DNA of 64,000 nucleotides from Pseudomonas sp. DTU12.3 (GCF_004124275.1 NZ_CP027218.1:546001-610000); one strand, 5' to 3'; positions 19,977 to 29,939 are shown, counted from the first letter of the stretch. A program made the numbers and translations. The notes: generated from the letters alone by a model not told the origin.

Positions 19977-20815
19977 GTGAGATGCCGATGAGTTTTCCCC
20001 ATCCGTTGATGACGCCAGTGGTTGAACTGGCATTGCAGGCTGGCGAGGCGATCCTGCCGTTCTGGCGCGCTGGCGTTGAAGTCACGGCCAAGGCCGATGA
20101 CTCGCCGGTGACCGCAGCGGATCTGGCCGCGCACCACGTTATCGTTGCGGGGCTGACGGCGCTGGACCCGAGCATTCCGGTGTTGTCCGAAGAAGACGCC
20201 AACATTGCGCAGAGCGTACGTGCCGGTTGGCAGCGCTGGTGGCTGGTCGATCCGCTGGATGGCACCAAGGAGTTCATCAGCGGCAGTGAAGAATTCACCG
20301 TCAACATTGCGTTGATCGAGAATGGACGCGTGGTGTTTGGTGTGGTGTCGATGCCGACCAATGGTCGTTACTACGTCGGCGGGGCCGGACTTGGCGCCTG
20401 GCGTTGTGACCAGGGCGGCACGCCGGTTGCGATTCAGGTGCGTGATGTACCGGGGCCGGGTGAGGCGTTCACCGTGGTTGCCAGCCGTCGGCATTCCAGC
20501 CCTGAACAAGAGCGCCTGCTGGCCGGGTTGAGTGCCAGCCTGGGCGAATTGCAGTTGGCGAACATTGGCAGCTCGCTGAAGTTTTGCCTGTTGGCGGAAG
20601 GCGCGGCGGATTGTTATCCGCGACTGGCGCCGACTTCGCAGTGGGACACGGCGGCGGCGCAAGGCGTGCTGGAAGGGGCGGGCGGTGAGGTGCTGGATTT
20701 GCGCGGTGAGGCGTTCTGCTATCCGGCGCGGGAATCGTTGCTGAACGAGTTCTTTTTGGCGCTGCCGGCGAAGGCGGCGTGGCGGGAAAGGTTGTTGGCG
20801 TTGGCCCGGGGTTAA
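19973..20815 (+). CDS. cysQ: 3'(2'),5'-bisphosphate nucleotidase CysQ
   Basis: Removes the 3' phosphate of PAP/PAPS produced in sulfate assimilation. The 280-residue product carries the inositol-monophosphatase-fold metal sites: the EED of VLSEEDAN, the DPLDGTKEF motif (residues about 92-100), and WDTAAAQGVLE near the C-terminus. Start ATG 19973 overlaps nudE; a second ATG at 19982 and a third at 19988 are possible starts too. Confidence 0.93.
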   Translation: MSEMPMSFPHPLMTPVVELALQAGEAILPFWRAGVEVTAKADDSPVTAADLAAHHVIVAGLTALDPSIPVLSEEDANIAQSVRAGWQRWWLVDPLDGTKEFISGSEEFTVNIALIENGRVVFGVVSMPTNGRYYVGGAGLGAWRCDQGGTPVAIQVRDVPGPGEAFTVVASRRHSSPEQERLLAGLSASLGELQLANIGSSLKFCLLAEGAADCYPRLAPTSQWDTAAAQGVLEGAGGEVLDLRGEAFCYPARESLLNEFFLALPAKAAWRERLLALARG

Positions 20816-20832
20816 GTGGGCTGATCGGCAAT

Positions 20833-21006
20833 CGCCCTCACCCCAGCCCTCTCCCCCAAGAGAGGGAACCGACCGAGGGATATTGGAAAGCAGCGTTGAC
20901 CTGGTCGAGGTTTGCTGAATCCATAATCGCTGCGACTTTCAGGTCGATGTACAACGCAAGCCACCTCAGTCCCCTGTCCCTCGGGGAGAGGGCTAGGGTG
21001 AGGGGG
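20833..21006. repeat. Long inverted repeat, CCCTCACCCCAGCCCTCTCCC type
   Basis: Left arm near 20833-20856 (CCCTCACCCCAGCCCTCTCC) and right arm near 20982-21006 (GGGAGAGGGCTAGGGTGAGG) form an inverted repeat around about 125 bases of spacer. This motif is a widespread dispersed repeat in gammaproteobacteria. No gene is seen between the arms. Confidence 0.75.
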
Positions 21007-21015
21007 TGTTGATCT

Positions 21016-21471
21016 TCAGCGGTGCAAAACGTACTGCCCGGTAAATGTCACGGCGTCTTCTTCGCTGCCCTGATTGACGATCCGCGTATCGAGCGTCAAC
21101 CGCGCCCGCCCATAACGCTGATACATCGCCAGAAACTTCTTCCACGCCTTCGCTTCAGGCGCCGGACAAATCGCCACGGCATCGCCGGTCACCGGCAGTG
21201 GATAACTGATCTGCCCTTCCTGAATCACAATGTGCCCGTCGGTGATGCCTTCTTCTTTCAGACGCAAATGCAACCAGCCCCAACCGGCCAGTACCGCGCC
21301 GCAGTAAAGGCTGCCGCCGAACATGGTGCTCTTGTGATTGACGTTGCGATCCAGCGGCAAATACAGGCTCAGCTGTTGTTCCCGCCAGTCGAGCACCTTG
21401 AGGCCCATGTCCCGGGTCAGGGGGATGTCGTGATGCAGGACCGATTCTAGATAGGCGCTGTTGTTGCTCAT
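21016..21471 (-). CDS. Thioesterase-like protein with YiiD C-terminal domain
   Basis: A 151-residue single hotdog-fold protein of the YiiD_C thioesterase family. The helix-and-loop segment NHKSTMFGGSLYCGAVLAG matches the conserved region where the family keeps its active site. No acetyltransferase domain is attached, unlike E. coli YiiD (FabY). Start ATG 21471 overlaps the dctD stop by four bases, so it is read as the last gene of a dctB-dctD transcript, though a role in C4-dicarboxylate sensing is not implied. Confidence 0.75.
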   Translation of the reverse strand: MSNNSAYLESVLHHDIPLTRDMGLKVLDWREQQLSLYLPLDRNVNHKSTMFGGSLYCGAVLAGWGWLHLRLKEEGITDGHIVIQEGQISYPLPVTGDAVAICPAPEAKAWKKFLAMYQRYGRARLTLDTRIVNQGSEEDAVTFTGQYVLHR

Positions 21472-22853
21472 TCGTTCTCGTCCCCGTGACTGCTGTCGCC
21501 GAAATTCAGGCCGTGCTTGCGCAGTTTGTCGTGCAGGGTCTTGCGCGGTACACCCAAGGCTTCGGCGAGGCTGCGCACCGAGCTGTGTGAGCGCGCCAGT
21601 TCGGCGGCGATCAATGACTTCTCGAAGTTTTCCACTTGCTCGCTGAGCCCGCCGTTAATGACTTGGACAGTGGTCACGCCGCTGCCTTCGACGCCATTGT
21701 TGTCCAGCGCCAACTCCAGACCGAGAGCGAAACGTTCGGCAGCATTTTGCAATTCGCGTACGTTGCCGGGCCAGGTGTGCCGCAGCAGCAAGGCGCGCTG
21801 TGCCGGTTGCAGTTCATGCGGCGGCAAACCGTGGCGGGCACTGGCTTCATCGGCGTAATGCTGGAACAGCAGCAGCGCATCTTCGCCACGTTCACGCAGC
21901 GGCGGAATGCGCAGCGGCGCGACATTGAGACGGTAATACAAGTCAGCGCGGAAACGTCCCTGATCGGCGGCTTGGCGCAGGTCTTCCTTGGTCGCGGCGA
22001 TGACGCGGATGTCCAGCGGGATCAGCTGATTGCCGCCCAAGCGTTCGACCACGCGTTCTTGCAGCATGCGCAGCAATTTCACCTGCACATCCATGCTCAT
22101 GCTCTCGATTTCATCGAGAAACAATGTGCCGCCGTTGGCGAATTCGAATTTGCCGATCCGGCGTTTCTGCGCGCCGGTGAACGCGCCGGGCTCATGGCCG
22201 AACAGTTCGCTTTCCACCACCGACTCGGCCAGTGCGCCGGCGTTGATCGCCACGAACGGGCCGTTACGCCGGCTCGACAGATCATGCAGCGCGCGGGCGA
22301 CGACCTCTTTGCCGGCCCCGGTTTCGCCGAGGATCAGCACGTCAGCCTTGGTCGCCGCCAGCGCGCCGATCTGCTCGCGCAGGCGCAGCATCGGCGCTGA
22401 ATGGCCGACCAGTCGCGCGCTCAGTTCGTTGCGATCACTCAAGGCCAGGCGCAGGCTGCGGTTATCCAATACCAATCGGCGCAAGGCCAGCGCGCGGCGC
22501 ACGCTGTCGAGCAGTGCATCGCTGGCGAACGGTTTTTCGAGAAAGTCATAAGCACCGGCACGCATCGCCTGCACTGCCAGCGGCACGTCGCCATGGCCGG
22601 TGATCAGCAGCACCGGCAGCTCGGGATCCTGGGCATGCAATTCACTCAGCAATTCCAGGCCATCCATACCCGGCATGCGGATGTCGCTGACCACCACGCC
22701 CGGCCAGTCACGCTCAAGTTGTGCGGCCAGACCCTTGGCTTCGGACAGCGGCAATATTTTCAGGCCGGCCAGATCCAGCGTCTGGCCGAGGGCCTGACGC
22801 AGGTGCGGATCGTCGTCGATCAACACCACCTGAATGCGATTGTCGATGGTCAT
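21468..22853 (-). CDS. dctD: Sigma-54-dependent response regulator DctD
   Basis: A 461-residue NtrC-type activator that turns on C4-dicarboxylate transport genes. Domains: receiver (about 8-120, phosphorylated Asp in VVVSDIRMPGMDG), AAA+ central domain (about 150-375) with Walker A GETGAGKE and the sigma-54-contacting GAFTGAQ loop, and a Fis-type helix-turn-helix at the C-terminus (SVRSLAEALGVPRKTLHDKL). It overlaps dctB by four bases. Its usual target dctA is not in this window. Confidence 0.92.
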   Translation of the reverse strand: MTIDNRIQVVLIDDDPHLRQALGQTLDLAGLKILPLSEAKGLAAQLERDWPGVVVSDIRMPGMDGLELLSELHAQDPELPVLLITGHGDVPLAVQAMRAGAYDFLEKPFASDALLDSVRRALALRRLVLDNRSLRLALSDRNELSARLVGHSAPMLRLREQIGALAATKADVLILGETGAGKEVVARALHDLSSRRNGPFVAINAGALAESVVESELFGHEPGAFTGAQKRRIGKFEFANGGTLFLDEIESMSMDVQVKLLRMLQERVVERLGGNQLIPLDIRVIAATKEDLRQAADQGRFRADLYYRLNVAPLRIPPLRERGEDALLLFQHYADEASARHGLPPHELQPAQRALLLRHTWPGNVRELQNAAERFALGLELALDNNGVEGSGVTTVQVINGGLSEQVENFEKSLIAAELARSHSSVRSLAEALGVPRKTLHDKLRKHGLNFGDSSHGDENE

Positions 22854-24658
22854 GCACTTCGATCCTCGGACGGTTGCAGGCTGACCCCGGGCGCACCGGC
22901 GCGCAGCCGCAGGGTAATCAAGGCGCCGCCTTGCTTGTGGTTGGCGAACGACAGTTCACCGCCGAAGGCGCGCATCAGCGTTTCACAGATCGCCAGCCCC
23001 AGACCGAGGCCCTGGGTGCGGGTCTTGGTGGTGTAGAAGGGCTCGCTGGCGCGGCCGAGGGCTTCCATGCAAAACCCCGGGCCGTTATCGCGAATGTACA
23101 GATTGACGCCCTCGGTGGTGGATTCGGCACTCAGCCAGAGTTTGCGCGGCGGGCCTTTCTCGGTCAGCGCATCGAGAGCGTTGGCCAGCAGATTGCCGAG
23201 CACCTGGCGCAGGCGGGTTTCGCCGGCCTCGACCCATAGAGTGGCGGCCGGCAGGTCGCGAATCAGCTCGACTTCCATGCTGCGCCGACGTTTGGCCAGC
23301 AGCGCCAGGGCATCGTCGAGTGCCGGTTGCAGGGCGACGCTTTCCGGGGCATGGCGATCGCGGCGGGCAAAGGCGCGCAGGTGGGCGATGATCGAGGCCA
23401 TGCGCCCGGTCAGTTCGCTGATCAGCTTGAGATTGCCGCGCGCATCGTCGGTGCGCTGATGATCGAGCAATACTTCGGCGTTCTCGGCGTAACTGCGGAT
23501 TGCCGCCAGCGGCTGATTGAGTTCGTGGCTGATGCTCGCCGACATCGTCCCCAGTGCCGACAGTTTGCCGGCCTGGACCAGGTCATCCTGAGCGCGGACA
23601 AGCTCTTGCTGCGCCTGCTCGCGTTCGAGCACTTCCTGCTTCAAGCGGCGGTTGAGGCCTTCAAGATCGCTGGTGCGTTCGGCGACCCGGCCTTCCAGTT
23701 CACGGCGCGCCTTGGCTTCAAACGCGATGCGCTCCAGATAGTGGCGGCGGCGCTGCATCATCAGGCCGAGCAACAGCATTACCACCAGCAACGCCGCGCC
23801 GCCGATGGCGACCACCGTGCGCACCGGGCGGTCGATCAGGGTGCGCGGGGCGAGAATGCTGACGCTCCAGCCGGTTTCGGCGATGTCGTGGGTCTGGATC
23901 AGCCACGCAGTTGGGCTGAGGTTCAGTGGCCGTGGCTCACGGGTCGGGTAAGGCTGGATCGCGGTGATGGCCGAGCGTTCGCTATCGCTCAACACACGGG
24001 TGGAGCGAAAGCGCCATTCCGGGCGCGAGGTGAGAATGACCACGCCGTTGTGGTCGGTCACCAGCAGTTGTTCCGGGGTTTTGCCCCACAGGCTTTCGGT
24101 ATGGTCGAGGTCGACCTTGATCACCAGCACGCCGATGATCTTTTCGCCATTGCGCACGGCGGCGGCGAAGAAGTAACCGCGTTTGGCCGACGTGGTGCCA
24201 AGCCCGAAAAAGCGCCCGAGGCGACCGGCCATGGCTTCGCTGAAATACGGGCGGAAGGAAAAGTTACGGCCGACGAAACTGTCGTGCTTGTCCCAGTTCG
24301 ACGCGGCCAGCGTTTGCCCGCTGGTGTCCATCAGGTACATGACTTCGGCGCCGGTCTGCGCGGCGATGTTCTTCAGCAGGCGATTGGCGTTGCCTTGGGT
24401 CACGCCATCGTCAGGCGCGCCGAGCACCGCACGCAGGGCCGGCAGGTCGCCAAGAATTTGCGGCAGCACTTCGTAGCGGTGCAGGGTGCCCAGCAGGTTG
24501 GCGACATAGAGGTCGAGGGTCTGGCGATTCTGCCCGGCCAGTTCGCTGCGGTAATAGCGCTCGGCCAGATGCTCCAGCGGCCATAGCAGCGGCGCCAGAC
24601 ACAGGGCCAGCAGGGCGAGACTGCGCCAGCGGGGCCTGCGGGGAAGGGTTGGTTTCAT
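22850..24658 (-). CDS. dctB: C4-dicarboxylate sensor histidine kinase DctB
   Basis: A 602-residue membrane kinase paired with DctD. A first hydrophobic segment (about 12-30) and a second (about 280-305, VVAIGGAALLVVMLLLGLM) bracket a periplasmic double-Cache sensor region that binds succinate, fumarate or malate. A coiled coil follows (about 330-370), then the phospho-acceptor His378 in SISHELNQPLAAIR, and the ATPase domain with DNGPGF and GLGLGLAIC boxes. Start ATG 24658 has only a short gap to the convergently oriented promoter region of the window's rmlC. Confidence 0.92.
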   Translation of the reverse strand: MKPTLPRRPRWRSLALLALCLAPLLWPLEHLAERYYRSELAGQNRQTLDLYVANLLGTLHRYEVLPQILGDLPALRAVLGAPDDGVTQGNANRLLKNIAAQTGAEVMYLMDTSGQTLAASNWDKHDSFVGRNFSFRPYFSEAMAGRLGRFFGLGTTSAKRGYFFAAAVRNGEKIIGVLVIKVDLDHTESLWGKTPEQLLVTDHNGVVILTSRPEWRFRSTRVLSDSERSAITAIQPYPTREPRPLNLSPTAWLIQTHDIAETGWSVSILAPRTLIDRPVRTVVAIGGAALLVVMLLLGLMMQRRRHYLERIAFEAKARRELEGRVAERTSDLEGLNRRLKQEVLEREQAQQELVRAQDDLVQAGKLSALGTMSASISHELNQPLAAIRSYAENAEVLLDHQRTDDARGNLKLISELTGRMASIIAHLRAFARRDRHAPESVALQPALDDALALLAKRRRSMEVELIRDLPAATLWVEAGETRLRQVLGNLLANALDALTEKGPPRKLWLSAESTTEGVNLYIRDNGPGFCMEALGRASEPFYTTKTRTQGLGLGLAICETLMRAFGGELSFANHKQGGALITLRLRAGAPGVSLQPSEDRSA

Positions 24659-24700
24659 AAGCCGGATGCGCCTGTAGGGACAGGCGCATTATGCCTAGGC

Positions 24701-25246
24701 TCAGGCGAAGACGTCAGCGTCCTTGAACAGCGCTGCAGCCTGATCCTTGGCGGATAGCTTTGGCGCCTCGTCCAGCTGCCAGTCGATGCCCAGATCCGGA
24801 TCGTCCCAGCGAATGCTGCGCTCCGCCGACGGCGTGTAGTAATCAGTGGTTTTGTAGAGGAATTCGGCGAATTCGCTCAGCACCACGAAACCGTGGGCGA
24901 AGCCTTCCGGTACCCACAATTGACGGTGGTTTTCCGCCGACAGGCGCACCGCCACCCATTTGCCGAAATGCGGCGAGCTACGACGAATGTCCACGGCAAC
25001 ATCAAGCACTTCGCCTACAGTCACGCGGACCAGTTTGCCCTGAGTGTTTTCCAGTTGGTAATGCAGGCCACGCAGCACGCCTTTTTGCGAGCGCGAATGG
25101 TTGTCTTGCACGAATTGCGTATCCAGGCCGGTCGCGTCCTGAAATGCCTTGGCATTGAAACTCTCGTAGAAGAAACCGCGCTCGTCACCGAAAACCTTGG
25201 GCTCGATAATCAGAACGCCGGGCAGATCGGTGGTGATTACATTCAT
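24701..25246 (-). CDS. rmlC: dTDP-4-dehydrorhamnose 3,5-epimerase
   Basis: Cupin-fold epimerase of the dTDP-L-rhamnose pathway, 181 residues, the usual length. The catalytic His62 (VLRGLHYQ) and Tyr131 (EFLYKTTDYY) are in place, as is the WVPEGFAHGF core strand. Start ATG 25246 follows a GGAAAT-like site; an in-frame extension of the reading frame to 25933 runs antisense under the next gene and is rejected. The rmlBDA genes that normally accompany it are absent here, so it must work with copies elsewhere. Confidence 0.94.
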   Translation of the reverse strand: MNVITTDLPGVLIIEPKVFGDERGFFYESFNAKAFQDATGLDTQFVQDNHSRSQKGVLRGLHYQLENTQGKLVRVTVGEVLDVAVDIRRSSPHFGKWVAVRLSAENHRQLWVPEGFAHGFVVLSEFAEFLYKTTDYYTPSAERSIRWDDPDLGIDWQLDEAPKLSAKDQAAALFKDADVFA

Positions 25247-25414
25247 GAGGATTTCCAAAGATAAGTGTGAATAGCCGACATTCTTGCGCAAAGTGCCGGA
25301 GGGCGCGAGTGTTCGAATGTAAATAGCGGCTACCCGTGTCACGACGGTTAGGGGTTGCGCATCCTTGGAAGCAATGGCGATATAGGCGCCTAATAAAATT
25401 TCAGGGGTCGTTTC

Positions 25415-28327
25415 ATGCCGCTCGCCACGTTGATTCATCGCGCCAGTTTGCCCAGCCCGCAGGTCTCCCAGGAGCAGGCGCTGCAATGGCTGGCAGAACA
25501 TTACGGGCTCAGCGGCACCCTGCAAGCGCTTGGCAGCCAGCAGGACCTCAATTACCGCGTCGACAGTGCCCGCGGACGTTTTGTGCTGAAAATCTGCCGC
25601 GGCGATTACGCCCTGGTTGAGTTGCAAGCCCAACACGCCGGGCTCAAATATCTGGCTGAGCATGCCCATGTGCCCGTGCCTCGGGTGATTGCGGCCAACA
25701 ATGGTCAGGACCTGTTGTCGCTGCAAGCGGGCGGCGAAGCGGTGCATGTGCGCCTGCTCGATTACATCGAAGGCCAGCCGCTGACCGATCTCGATCATCT
25801 GGGCGAGGAAGTGGTGGCCGGGTTTGGCCGGCTCTGCGGCGAAATGGATCTGGCACTGGCGGGTTTCGACCACCCGGGCCTTGAGCGCACGTTGCAGTGG
25901 GATGCTCGGCATGCCAGCGCGTTGATCCGCCATTTATTGCCGGTGATCAAGGACGAACGGCAGCGCTTGTTGATCGCTGATGTCGCCGAACAGGCCGAGC
26001 GTCGTTTGCAGCCATTGCTGGACAGACTGCCGGTACAGGCGATCCACATGGACGTTACCGATGACAACGCCGTTTGGGCGCGTGACGCCCAGCGCCACTG
26101 GCAACTGCAAGGCGTGATCGATTTCGGCGATCTGGTGCGCACATGGCGCATCACCGATCTGTCGGTCACCTGCGCGGCGTTGCTGCATCACGCCGCTGGC
26201 GATCCCTTTGTCATCCTGCCGGCAGTGCGGGCTTATCACGCGGTCAATCCGTTGCAGCACGAAGAGTTGCAGGCATTGTGGCCATTGATCGTGGCGCGTG
26301 CGGCGGTGTTGGTGCTCAGTGGCGAGCAGCAGGTCAGCATCGACCCGAACAATACGTACAGCCGCGACAACCTCAGCCACGAGTGGGAAATATTCCGCGT
26401 CGCTGCGTCGGTGCCTTTGGCGCTGATGGAGGCAGCGATTCTTACCGCTGTCGGTCAGACCTTGCCGGCGATCAATGGCGCAGGTTTTGCGCCGTTGTTA
26501 CCGAGTCTGGTCGGACGTGAGTTTGCGCTGATCGACCTCGGCGTATTGAGTCCACATTTCGAGGCGGGCAACTGGGAGCAGGAGGGCATTGATCAGCGTC
26601 TGCTGACGGAAGCCGCAGCGGCGCATGGTTTGGCGGCGAGTCGCTATGGTCAGTATCGTTTGTCGCGTACCCGGCCCGATTGCGCCGATGAGCCGGACAC
26701 CTTTCCACTGCACGTTGAAATGCGCGTGCCCAACGGCACTGCCGTGGAAGCGCCGTTTGCCGGTGTGCTGCATCTGGCGGCGGACGGCGCGGTGCAACTG
26801 GATGGGCCGCAGCTGAGCGTTTGTCTGCGCGGCGTGACACCTTCGCTGCACGCTGGCGCAGCGCTGGTCAAAGGTCAGGTGCTGGGCGCGGTCAGCGGAC
26901 CGCTGATCGTGCAATTGAGCCGAGGCGCGCAACTGCATGCGCCGCTGTTTTGCACACCAACCCAGGCGCCGGCGTGGCAGGCTTTGTGTCCTTCGCCGGC
27001 AGTGTTACTGGGGCTGGCCTGTGATGCCGAACCGGAGCTGGATGCACAGACCCTGCTGGAACGTCGCGACGCCAGTTTCGCCCGCACGCAAAAACACTAT
27101 TACGTCGATCCGCCGCGCATCGAACGGGGCTGGCGCAATCATCTGATCGACATGCAGGGGCGTTCGTACCTCGACATGCTCAACAACGTCGCGGTGCTCG
27201 GTCACGGTCATCCGCGCATGGCCGCGGTTGCCGCACGTCAGTGGTCGCTGCTCAACACCAACTCGCGGTTCAACTATGCGGCAGTCGCCGAGTTCTCCGA
27301 GCGCTTGCTGAAACTGGCGCCGAAGGGCATGGATCGGGTGTTCCTGGTCAACAGTGGCAGCGAGGCCAATGATCTGGCGATCCGCTTGGCCTGGGCCTAC
27401 AGCGGCGGCCGCGACATGCTCAGCGTGCTTGAGGCCTATCACGGCTGGACCGTCGGCGCTGACGCGGTCTCGACCTCGATTGCCGATAACCCGAAAGCCC
27501 TGGAAAGCCGCCCGGACTGGGTGCATCCGGTGACCGCGCCGAATATTTATCGCGGTCAATTCCGTGGCCAGGATTCAGCACCGGACTACGTGCGCAGTGT
27601 TGAACATCAACTGCAGAAAATCGCTGAGCAGAAACGCCAACTGGCGGGTTTCATCTGTGAACCGGTGTACGGCAATGCCGGTGGCATTTCCCTGCCGCCG
27701 AATTATCTGAAGCAGGTCTACGCGCTGGTGCGTGCACAGGGCGGCGTGTGCATCGCCGATGAAGTGCAGGTGGGCTACGGGCGCATGGGCAAGTTCTTTT
27801 GGGGTTTTGAGGATCAAGGCGTGGTGCCGGACATCATCACCATGGCCAAAGGCATGGGCAACGGCCAGCCGCTCGGCGCGGTGATCACGCGTCGGGAAAT
27901 CGCCGAAGCGTTGGAGGCCGAGGGTTATTTCTTCTCCTCGGCGGGCGGTAGTCCGGTGAGCTGCCAGATCGGCATGGCGGTGCTCGACGTCATGGCGGAA
28001 GAAAAGCTCTGGGAGAACGCGCAAGTGATCGGTGGCCACTTCAAGGCGCGGCTCGAAGCGTTGATCGATAAACATCCGCTGGTGGGCGCGGTGCATGGGT
28101 CCGGCTTCTATCTGGGGCTGGAATTGATCCGCGACCGCGAAACACTCGAACCGGCGACCGAGGAAACCGCGCTGCTGTGTGATCGCCTGCGTGAACTGGG
28201 AATCTTCATGCAGCCGACCGGCGATGACCTGAACATTCTGAAGATTAAGCCACCGATGGTGACGTCGCGGCGCAGTGTCGATTTCTTTGTCGATATGCTT
28301 GATCGGGTGCTTGAAGAGGGTCTCTAG
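25415..28327 (+). CDS. Three-domain protein: APH-type kinase, M23-like domain, class III aminotransferase
   Basis: A 970-residue fusion. Residues about 1-340 form an aminoglycoside-phosphotransferase-type kinase: the Brenner-like AIHMDVTDDNAV holds the catalytic Asp and Asn, and VIDFGD the metal Asp. Residues about 420-540 resemble a peptidase M23 / lipoyl-like beta domain without an obvious full zinc site. Residues about 570-970 are a class III PLP aminotransferase with Lys812 in MAKGMGNGQPLG as the Schiff-base residue. In animals the two ends correspond to hydroxylysine kinase and a phospho-lyase acting on its product, so kinase plus lyase on a small amino alcohol or amino acid is plausible. 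Substrate unknown. Confidence 0.85.
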   Translation: MPLATLIHRASLPSPQVSQEQALQWLAEHYGLSGTLQALGSQQDLNYRVDSARGRFVLKICRGDYALVELQAQHAGLKYLAEHAHVPVPRVIAANNGQDLLSLQAGGEAVHVRLLDYIEGQPLTDLDHLGEEVVAGFGRLCGEMDLALAGFDHPGLERTLQWDARHASALIRHLLPVIKDERQRLLIADVAEQAERRLQPLLDRLPVQAIHMDVTDDNAVWARDAQRHWQLQGVIDFGDLVRTWRITDLSVTCAALLHHAAGDPFVILPAVRAYHAVNPLQHEELQALWPLIVARAAVLVLSGEQQVSIDPNNTYSRDNLSHEWEIFRVAASVPLALMEAAILTAVGQTLPAINGAGFAPLLPSLVGREFALIDLGVLSPHFEAGNWEQEGIDQRLLTEAAAAHGLAASRYGQYRLSRTRPDCADEPDTFPLHVEMRVPNGTAVEAPFAGVLHLAADGAVQLDGPQLSVCLRGVTPSLHAGAALVKGQVLGAVSGPLIVQLSRGAQLHAPLFCTPTQAPAWQALCPSPAVLLGLACDAEPELDAQTLLERRDASFARTQKHYYVDPPRIERGWRNHLIDMQGRSYLDMLNNVAVLGHGHPRMAAVAARQWSLLNTNSRFNYAAVAEFSERLLKLAPKGMDRVFLVNSGSEANDLAIRLAWAYSGGRDMLSVLEAYHGWTVGADAVSTSIADNPKALESRPDWVHPVTAPNIYRGQFRGQDSAPDYVRSVEHQLQKIAEQKRQLAGFICEPVYGNAGGISLPPNYLKQVYALVRAQGGVCIADEVQVGYGRMGKFFWGFEDQGVVPDIITMAKGMGNGQPLGAVITRREIAEALEAEGYFFSSAGGSPVSCQIGMAVLDVMAEEKLWENAQVIGGHFKARLEALIDKHPLVGAVHGSGFYLGLELIRDRETLEPATEETALLCDRLRELGIFMQPTGDDLNILKIKPPMVTSRRSVDFFVDMLDRVLEEGL

Positions 28328-28344
28328 TCATCCGCAAATCCCCT

Positions 28345-28432
28345 GTAGGAGCGAGCCTGCTCGCGAAAGCGTCGGTTCAGTCAGCACTGCTTTTGAATGA
28401 GAAACCGCTTCGCGAGCAGGCTCGCTCCCACA
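28345..28432. repeat. REP pair, GAGCCTGCTCGCGAA variant
   Basis: Inverted units GTAGGAGCGAGCCTGCTCGC and TTCGCGAGCAGGCTCGCTCC, a close relative of the first REP class, between the fusion gene and aguA. Confidence 0.87.
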
Positions 28433-28586
28433 TTTGAATTCGTGCGAGTAGTTCGATTTGTATCGGGTTTAATTAAGAATTTTTAGACGGAATACATTTT
28501 TTGCGATTCTAAATACGATATTTATCGGTTATAAAGTCGCCATCGCTTTTAAAAGCCTTCGACAGTTCCCAGGAGTCCTGATCCCC

Positions 28587-29693
28587 ATGACCACTTTGAA
28601 AAGTACCCCGCGCGCCGATGGCTTCCACATGCCGGCGGAGTGGGCGCCGCAGACTCAGACCTGGATGATCTGGCCCGAGCGCCCGGACAACTGGCGTCTG
28701 GGTGGCAAACCGGCACAAGCCGCCCACGCCGCAGTGGCGAAGGCCATCGCCCGTTTCGAACCGGTCACCGTGGCAGTGTCCGCCGGCCAGTACGAAAACG
28801 CCCGCGCGCGTCTCGACGTGCCAAATATCCGCGTGGTCGAGATGTCCAGCGATGACGCCTGGGTGCGCGACAGCGGCCCGACGTTCGTCATCAACAACAG
28901 TGGCGAAGTGCGCGGTGTGAACTGGGACTTCAACGCCTGGGGCGGTTTTGACGGCGGCCTGTATTCGCCGTGGAACCGGGATTCGCAGGTCGGCGGCAAG
29001 ATCCTCGAGATCGAGCGCAACTCGCGTTACCGCACTGAAGGTTTTGTGCTGGAGGGCGGTTCGATTCACGTCGATGGCGAAGGCACGCTGATCACCACCG
29101 AAGAGTGCCTGCTCAACCGCAATCGCAACCCGCATCTGGGCCGCGAAGAAATCGAAGCGGTGCTCAGCGCCAATCTCGCTGTGGATAAAATCATCTGGCT
29201 GCCCGATGGTCTGTTCAACGACGAAACCGATGGCCATGTGGATAACTTCTGCTGCTACGTGCGCCCGGGCGAAGTGCTGCTGGCGTGGACCGACGATCCG
29301 CAGGATCCGAACTACCCGCGCTGCCAGGCGGCAATGCACGTGCTGCAAAGCAGCACCGACGCCAAGGGGCGCCCGTTCACGGTGCACAAGATGCCGATTC
29401 CAGGGCCGCTGTACGCGACCGAAGAAGAGTGCGCCGGTGTCGATCCGGTCGACGGTACGCAAGAGCGCAATCCGTCTGTGCGCCTGGCCGGTTCCTACGT
29501 GAACTTCCTGATCGTCAACGGCGGCATCATCGCGCCAAGTTTCGATGATCCAATGGACGCGCCGGCAAAAGAGATTCTGCAGAACCTGTTCCCGCAGCAC
29601 GAAGTGGTGATGGTGCCGGGCCGCGAACTGTTACTCGGTGGCGGCAATATCCACTGCCTTACCCAGCAGCAACCCGCGCCGCACAAAGAGTGA
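28587..29693 (+). CDS. aguA: Agmatine deiminase
   Basis: Converts agmatine to N-carbamoylputrescine plus ammonia. 368 residues, the length of the P. aeruginosa enzyme. The catalytic nucleophile is Cys357 in [11 protein letters not shown], with the guanidinium-fold acid residues in [10 protein letters not shown] and the His in [15 protein letters not shown] ribosome site precedes the ATG. The usual next step, aguB (N-carbamoylputrescine amidohydrolase), is not adjacent; it must be elsewhere. An intrinsic terminator follows at 29766-29791. Confidence 0.95.
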   Translation: MTTLKSTPRADGFHMPAEWAPQTQTWMIWPERPDNWRLGGKPAQAAHAAVAKAIARFEPVTVAVSAGQYENARARLDVPNIRVVEMSSDDAWVRDSGPTFVINNSGEVRGVNWDFNAWGGFDGGLYSPWNRDSQVGGKILEIERNSRYRTEGFVLEGGSIHVDGEGTLITTEECLLNRNRNPHLGREEIEAVLSANLAVDKIIWLPDGLFNDETDGHVDNFCCYVRPGEVLLAWTDDPQDPNYPRCQAAMHVLQSSTDAKGRPFTVHKMPIPGPLYATEEECAGVDPVDGTQERNPSVRLAGSYVNFLIVNGGIIAPSFDDPMDAPAKEILQNLFPQHEVVMVPGRELLLGGGNIHCLTQQQPAPHKE

Positions 29694-29765
29694 GGCGAGA
29701 CGTAACAGCTTGAGTTGATTCATAAATCGGTCAGGCAATGTTTAGCTCGCTAAGCATCAACACAG

Positions 29766-29797
29766 GCCCGCAGCCCGTCAGGACTGCGGGCTTCTTT
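29766..29797 (+). terminator. Intrinsic terminator of aguA
   Basis: Hairpin GCCCGCAG / CTGCGGGC with a ten-base loop followed by TTCTTTG, 73 bases past the aguA stop. Confidence 0.85.
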
Positions 29798-29939
29798 GTA
29801 TCCACTTGTCGACAACTGAGAAACATTGGCATAGCTCTTGTATCCATCACCCGTGCACTAGGGAGGGAGGAGAACTTCAACAGTTCTGTCATAAACCTTG
29901 GATAACTTAGCCGCTCACGTACGGGGAGAGAGCGCTGAA

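Noticed and set aside
24701..25933. 410-codon version of the rmlC frame
   Set aside because: The extra N-terminal sequence runs antisense beneath the start of the next gene; family length and ribosome site support ATG 25246.
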